This document shows positions 60,375 through 64,000 of a DNA stretch of 64,000 nucleotides, one piece after another. Below the pieces are notes generated by a model that saw only the letters and a program-made list of their open reading frames with translations, was not told where the DNA came from and did no database searches. Source of the DNA: Coleofasciculaceae cyanobacterium. Its GTDB lineage: Bacteria; Cyanobacteriota; Cyanobacteriia; Cyanobacteriales; Xenococcaceae. A program made the position numbers and the translations under genes. The stretch covers positions 106,074 through 170,073 of the forward strand of contig DATNPK010000070.1 of the NCBI GenBank assembly GCA_036703275.1. Reading direction: 5' to 3'. The number at the start of each line of letters is the position of its first letter. Within the stretch, counting starts at the first letter, position 1.

Positions 60375-60527
60375 TCCCTTCTAAGTGCTGAAGCATAGGT
60401 AGTTATAACACTACAATATCCTAACGATAATTAAACATATCTTTCAAAGAACTTTAACTTTAATACTCTTGATGGGAATACTATTATTTAGTGTGTGCAA
60501 CAATATTTCAAAAAGGAGAATGTATTA
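60375..60527. promoter_or_regulatory. Divergent promoter region of the dnd locus
   Basis: About 150 AT-rich bases separate the dndC start from the GIY-YIG start at 60528. Both operons must be driven from here, and a DndB-type repressor could act on it (inference from Streptomyces DndB). The stretch AAAGGAG at 60511-60517 is the ribosome site for GTG 60528. Confidence 0.6.
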
Positions 60528-61196
60528 GTGTCATGGCTTTACGGAAATGATGTAGTGCAGCGGCTAGGAGAGAATGCTTTCTTATATGATTTATCAAAAA
60601 TTCGTGGTGTTTCAGCTATCCTAAACCGTATTCCAGATAATATGTCAGGGGTATATGCTTGGTATCGTAATTTTAAAATAGATGATTCCGCGATAAACAA
60701 TCCAGAAGTGTTTGTATCAAGTATTCTTCAAGAATTATACAAACCTCATGGTGTTACCAGAGAAACTCGCCTTCCTCCATCTCATAGATTGATAGTTAAG
60801 CCAGAAACAATCTTTTCTGAACATAAACAAAAAGCTTTGAAAGATTATGCCAATAATGATTTGTTTCGAGAGCTTTTGATCACGCTGCTAAATAACTGTC
60901 TATTATTTCAGCAACCTTTATATATAGGAAAAGCTAGCAACTTAAAAAATAGAATTCGTAATCATCTCGGTGTAGAAAGTGTTTTGAGAGAAAGATTAAA
61001 AGATGCAGAACACAATTTGGAACAATGTAGGTTATTAATCTTAAGTTGTTCAGAAAACTTAAATTACTGTAGTTCAGAAGATATTGAAGCTGAACAAAAC
61101 AATGAAAGTGAATTTCCTCAACTAGAGCCAGAAGCTTTGATCGAAGATATTTTATCTAGATTATTTTTACCATCTTTTACTAACAAATATGGATAA
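60528..61196 (+). CDS. GIY-YIG nuclease, dnd-linked
   Basis: A 222-residue protein from GTG 60528, chosen because AAGGAG lies 10 bases upstream; an upstream GTG at 60495 lacks such a site. The GIY-YIG core is visible: NMSGVYAWYRNF (GVY), then LLFQQPLYIGKASNLKNRIR and NHLG (YIG, with the catalytic arginine in KNRIRNHL). The C-terminal QLEPEALIEDILSRLFLPSF, TNKYG gives the Glu and Asn of the fold. The arrangement resembles Eco29kI-type restriction nucleases. It is upstream of the DndB-like gene with a 6-bp gap, so it is in one operon. A role in cutting unmodified or modified DNA is inference. Confidence 0.78.
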   Translation: MSWLYGNDVVQRLGENAFLYDLSKIRGVSAILNRIPDNMSGVYAWYRNFKIDDSAINNPEVFVSSILQELYKPHGVTRETRLPPSHRLIVKPETIFSEHKQKALKDYANNDLFRELLITLLNNCLLFQQPLYIGKASNLKNRIRNHLGVESVLRERLKDAEHNLEQCRLLILSCSENLNYCSSEDIEAEQNNESEFPQLEPEALIEDILSRLFLPSFTNKYG

Positions 61197-61202
61197 TTGA
61201 CT

Positions 61203-63197
61203 ATGCTTATTATTTCAAGTGGAGAAAGCAAAAATAAATTCAATAAACCTTTAATCGGATTAAAGGGTCAATATACTTTAGCAGAAGGTGTATCTCTACC
61301 TTATTTTTTATGTAATATGCCTATAGAAAGAGTTATTAATGAATTAAAAATTGCGGAACAAGTTCCAGCTTCTTTGGAAGCAGAATGGTCACTTAAAGAA
61401 CTTTTTCAGAGAGAAATTGACGAAGACAGAGTTAAAAATGACATTATAAAAAGCTATTTGTTAGATAGTAAGAAGTTAAAGTTTTTTAATGCTATTACGA
61501 TTGTTCTAATGCCAATAGGAAAAGATGAAAAAATTCAGGATCAGTTCCAAGATACTGAAGAAGAAAATCCACCACCTATTCCTTGGGATGGTAGTGATAC
61601 AGAAGATGCACAATGGGATTGCCCAGAAGCTAAGAAAGCTGATTTCGGTGGCGTGCAATTTGTTCATATAGGAGAACAAGCTCGTTTGCGTTGGGATGCA
61701 AATAAAATCTTGGCTGTTGCTGTTGATGGGCAGCACCGTCTATGGGCATTACGTACTTTTAGAGAAAATGAAGAGTTTCGTAATGGTGTACTGAGAGAAG
61801 CTGAAACAAAGACGCGAATTCCCGTGATATTTATATTGCTTCACTCGAAAGCTGGTTTTATTAATGAACAAGATCAAGTAAATCACTCTATTAGAAGTAT
61901 TTCTCGTGAGCTTTTTACAGATTTAAATAAAAATGCCAAAACTGTTGACAGGGCAAGAGAACTTATATTAGATGATAAAAGCATTCATGCCAGATGCGTT
62001 AGAACTTTATTAACAGACAGTACAAGTAAAGACATACAAAATCAGCTTCCTTTATCTCTAGTACGTTGGCAAGATGATGTTAATAAATTTGATAACTCTT
62101 ACTATCTAAATTCTTTAGTTCATTTAGATCTCTTGGTTAAAGCATTATTAGATTTAAATGAACCAAAAGATCCAATGGAAGAAAAGCAGATTAAAAATTA
62201 TATAAAAGATATTAATCAAACCCTTGGCATTGACGGAAAAGAAGTTGAATATGAAGGACGTACGTTAACTCAATATTACGAAGAAGATTGTCGTGATGAA
62301 GATGGTAATCCAGAAACACCTTTTTCAAGGTTACCAGAATATTATCTCGGCTCAGCAATCAAGGGTTTTGAGAATAATTTTAGTCCTTGGTTAATTAAAT
62401 TATTAATAGATTTTAAACCTTATCGTAATTTATTAAAATATGCAAGAGAAAATAATCTAATTGAAGGGACTTTTGGTCAGTTTCAAGCACAAACAACTAA
62501 ACATAAAACTATGATTAAAAGAGAGAAAATTGCAGTAGATAGTGACTGGTTTAAAAGAGAGATAGTTACACCAGAAAAGCATATTTATGCAATGAAAGAC
62601 AATCAGTGGGCATTTAAAGCAATTTTTCAAAAAGCCATAGTACGTTTGGGTAAAATTGTAGAATTTGAATACAATGGTGAAGATGAAAATTTAGGTAATA
62701 TTGAAAATATTTTATCGTTTTTAGATCACCTATACGATCAAAGAATCTTGGAAGTTCGACGAGAAATATCAAATTTAAAATCAAGTTTATGGACTTTTAT
62801 TGCTTTAAATCGAGGCGATCAAAAAATCAAAGTTAGTAAACCCGTAGAAGATAGAATTTTTTCTATATTGTTACTCTGGTACTATGGAAGTCGTAAATTA
62901 CAACAAGAGAAAAAACAAAATAACTCAATATCTAGCAGTCGAAAATTGCTAGTGTTTTTCAGAGGACAAATCAACAAAGCTGAATGGCCTGGTTGTACTG
63001 ATGCTTATAATGCCATTGAAAAAGGATTTAGCGGAAAAAATTTTTATGACTTATACGGACAAGACAAAAACGAATTATTTGAAGATAAACAAAAGCAATT
63101 AATTAGAGAGCATTTTTCTAAAGTATTAGCTGCTGGAATTCCAGAGTTAGCTAATAAAGTTGATGAAGCTTCTTTAGAAGATGAGGAATTAGATTAA
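61203..63197 (+). CDS. dndB: DGQHR-domain DndB-like protein
   Basis: A 664-residue protein starting at ATG 61203; a TTG at 61197 is also open. The signature KILAVAVDGQHRLWALR (residues ~168-184) is the DGQHR motif that defines DndB and related proteins. Around it, ARLRWDANK and KTRIPVIFILLH fit the family, with an insert rich in acidic residues (about 115-140). The C-terminal ~400 residues are helical and specific to this variant, which is longer than the classic Streptomyces DndB (about 400 residues). It may regulate the locus or sense DNA modification. It shares an operon with the GIY-YIG gene and lacks HIP1 sites. Confidence 0.78.
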   Translation: MLIISSGESKNKFNKPLIGLKGQYTLAEGVSLPYFLCNMPIERVINELKIAEQVPASLEAEWSLKELFQREIDEDRVKNDIIKSYLLDSKKLKFFNAITIVLMPIGKDEKIQDQFQDTEEENPPPIPWDGSDTEDAQWDCPEAKKADFGGVQFVHIGEQARLRWDANKILAVAVDGQHRLWALRTFRENEEFRNGVLREAETKTRIPVIFILLHSKAGFINEQDQVNHSIRSISRELFTDLNKNAKTVDRARELILDDKSIHARCVRTLLTDSTSKDIQNQLPLSLVRWQDDVNKFDNSYYLNSLVHLDLLVKALLDLNEPKDPMEEKQIKNYIKDINQTLGIDGKEVEYEGRTLTQYYEEDCRDEDGNPETPFSRLPEYYLGSAIKGFENNFSPWLIKLLIDFKPYRNLLKYARENNLIEGTFGQFQAQTTKHKTMIKREKIAVDSDWFKREIVTPEKHIYAMKDNQWAFKAIFQKAIVRLGKIVEFEYNGEDENLGNIENILSFLDHLYDQRILEVRREISNLKSSLWTFIALNRGDQKIKVSKPVEDRIFSILLLWYYGSRKLQQEKKQNNSISSSRKLLVFFRGQINKAEWPGCTDAYNAIEKGFSGKNFYDLYGQDKNELFEDKQKQLIREHFSKVLAAGIPELANKVDEASLEDEELD

Positions 63198-63353
63198 AGT
63201 TTGATTTCTATATTGCGATCGCTACGATAATGATCTTTAATATCTATATTTTTTAAATTCAATTTTTAAAATTCCAATAAATAATTAAATATTGAGTCTT
63301 CCTGTAGTAAACAATTGACAGCCTTCAACAAAACTAGCCAAAGAAAGCATAAA

Positions 63354-63620
63354 TTACCAAAAACTAGTAGCTTGAAGAATCGCTCTACTACTCACAAAAG
63401 CCGCAACAATACCAAGAGCGATCGCTATTACTGCTAGACTTTTATTACCACGAGGTAAAACAAAAAACATTAATACTCCTGCGGTTAAAAACAAAATAGA
63501 AGTATCGGCTGCCACACCACGCCACCAATAAGGATAAACATTATTAGCAAAGTAAATATTTTGTCCTAAAAAGTAAATTCCTAATAATAATAAACCTAAA
63601 CCAATTAATCTAGCTAGCAA
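63354..63620 (-). CDS. Small three-helix membrane protein
   Basis: An 88-residue hydrophobic protein with about three helices (LIGLGLLLLGIYFLGQNIYF, then DTSILFLTAGVLMFFVLP and LAVIAIALGIVAAFVSSRAI) and no motif I recognise. The gene is convergent with the DndB-like gene and belongs to no apparent operon. An unrecognised conserved family is possible. Confidence 0.5.
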   Translation of the reverse strand: MLARLIGLGLLLLGIYFLGQNIYFANNVYPYWWRGVAADTSILFLTAGVLMFFVLPRGNKSLAVIAIALGIVAAFVSSRAILQATSFW

Positions 63621-63782
63621 TCTCCTAATATTTCTTTGATTAAGTCTAATTATAGATTGCCCAAATAATTTATCAAAACTAACTGCAATTACACTTTGCG
63701 TCTCAAACTAAGTGGGATAAATGTCTTGGCATGAGAAAGCGAAAAGGCGATCGCCTTTTAAATCAATTATAAGTAATAGCTA

Positions 63783-63961
63783 GTTAGGGGTCGAGCCGAG
63801 GATCGCTCCTCGACACTCCCATACAAAACCGTGCTGGCGACTTTCACCGCACACGGCTCCTCCTGGCTTTTCGGTACTTTGTATTTCGTTCTATAAACCA
63901 CAGGCAAGCTGTATTAGTCATTAAGAACTACTTATTTCCCTAGTCAGACTCAGGGCTGCAC
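63783..63961 (-). mobile_element. Group II intron end (domains V-VI), apparently internally deleted
   Basis: On the minus strand, 63859-63825 forms a domain V hairpin: GAGCCGTG / CACGGTTTT outer stem, an inner stem with a GAAA loop, and the catalytic AGC triad. Domain VI follows with a CGAGGA-GCGA-TCCTCG hairpin and the end CCCCTAAC at 63790-63783. About 100 bases upstream of domain V, GTGCAGCCCTGAGTC at 63961 and AAATAAGTAGTTCTTAATG look like the 5' end and first part of domain I. If so, the reverse transcriptase and most of domains I-IV are missing, and only ~180 bases remain. The right side needs more sequence to decide. Confidence 0.6.
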
Positions 63962-64000
63962 GGAGCGCATATTTCAGACATTACATCCATCCTTGTCAGG

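Overview
The window reads as a cyanobacterial chromosome segment. The evidence is direct: frequent copies of the cyanobacterial HIP1 octamer GCGATCGC, a phycobilisome core cluster (apcE, apcA, apcB, apcC), cytochrome b6f genes (petC, petA), the carotenoid genes crtP-crtB and a CrtO-type ketolase, and several cyanobacteria-specific small families (DUF2949, DUF3067). The AT-rich, loosely packed layout with many decayed fragments would suit a coccoid or Pleurocapsa-like lineage, but that placement is inference. No tRNA, rRNA or CRISPR array was recognised.

Layout. 1-9.8 kb: a truncated exported methyltransferase, a folate/biopterin-type transporter, an EAL-domain remnant, crtO, a STAS protein, a membrane-anchored Mn superoxide dismutase, a type II NADH dehydrogenase with DoxX, a secreted small protein and a TspO-like protein. 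9.9-21 kb: a metallophosphoesterase, a MOSC protein, a hairpin-rich intergenic region with MOSC and SLH debris, an aminotransferase, dnaX, a TPR protein, a GNAT protein and ruvX. 21-29 kb: a succinyl-CoA-synthetase-like pair that lacks the catalytic histidine, a broken DMT transporter, and an HTH-ATPase of the STAND/AAA type beside hairpins. 29-39 kb: a Ser/Thr kinase, an FAD oxidase, YggT, crtB and crtP, chrA-chrB, purK and DUF3067. 39.9-48.3 kb: petC-petA, apcE, apcABC and ftsW. 48.4-56.4 kb: a giant protein with two degenerate kinase domains and TPRs, an MscS channel, an orphan inactive M16 peptidase-like subunit, a patch of short repeats and a bestrophin.

The right end (56.4-63.2 kb) is an island-like DNA phosphorothioation locus. 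dndC and dndD run leftward. From a shared intergenic region, a GIY-YIG nuclease gene and a DGQHR-domain (DndB-like) gene run rightward. No DndE, DndA or DndFGH gene lies in the window. The rightward pair carries no HIP1 site, whereas dndC/dndD carry several, so the two arms may have different histories. This is the best candidate for an unusual system: a sulfur-modification arm paired with a nuclease/sensor arm. The window closes with a group II intron 3' end (domains V-VI) that seems joined to a 5' intron segment after loss of its centre.

Functionally, the middle supplies photosynthetic electron transport, light harvesting and carotenoid synthesis. The flanks hold stress and signalling genes (SOD, NDH-2, chromate efflux, MscS, kinases) and accessory conflict-type genes.
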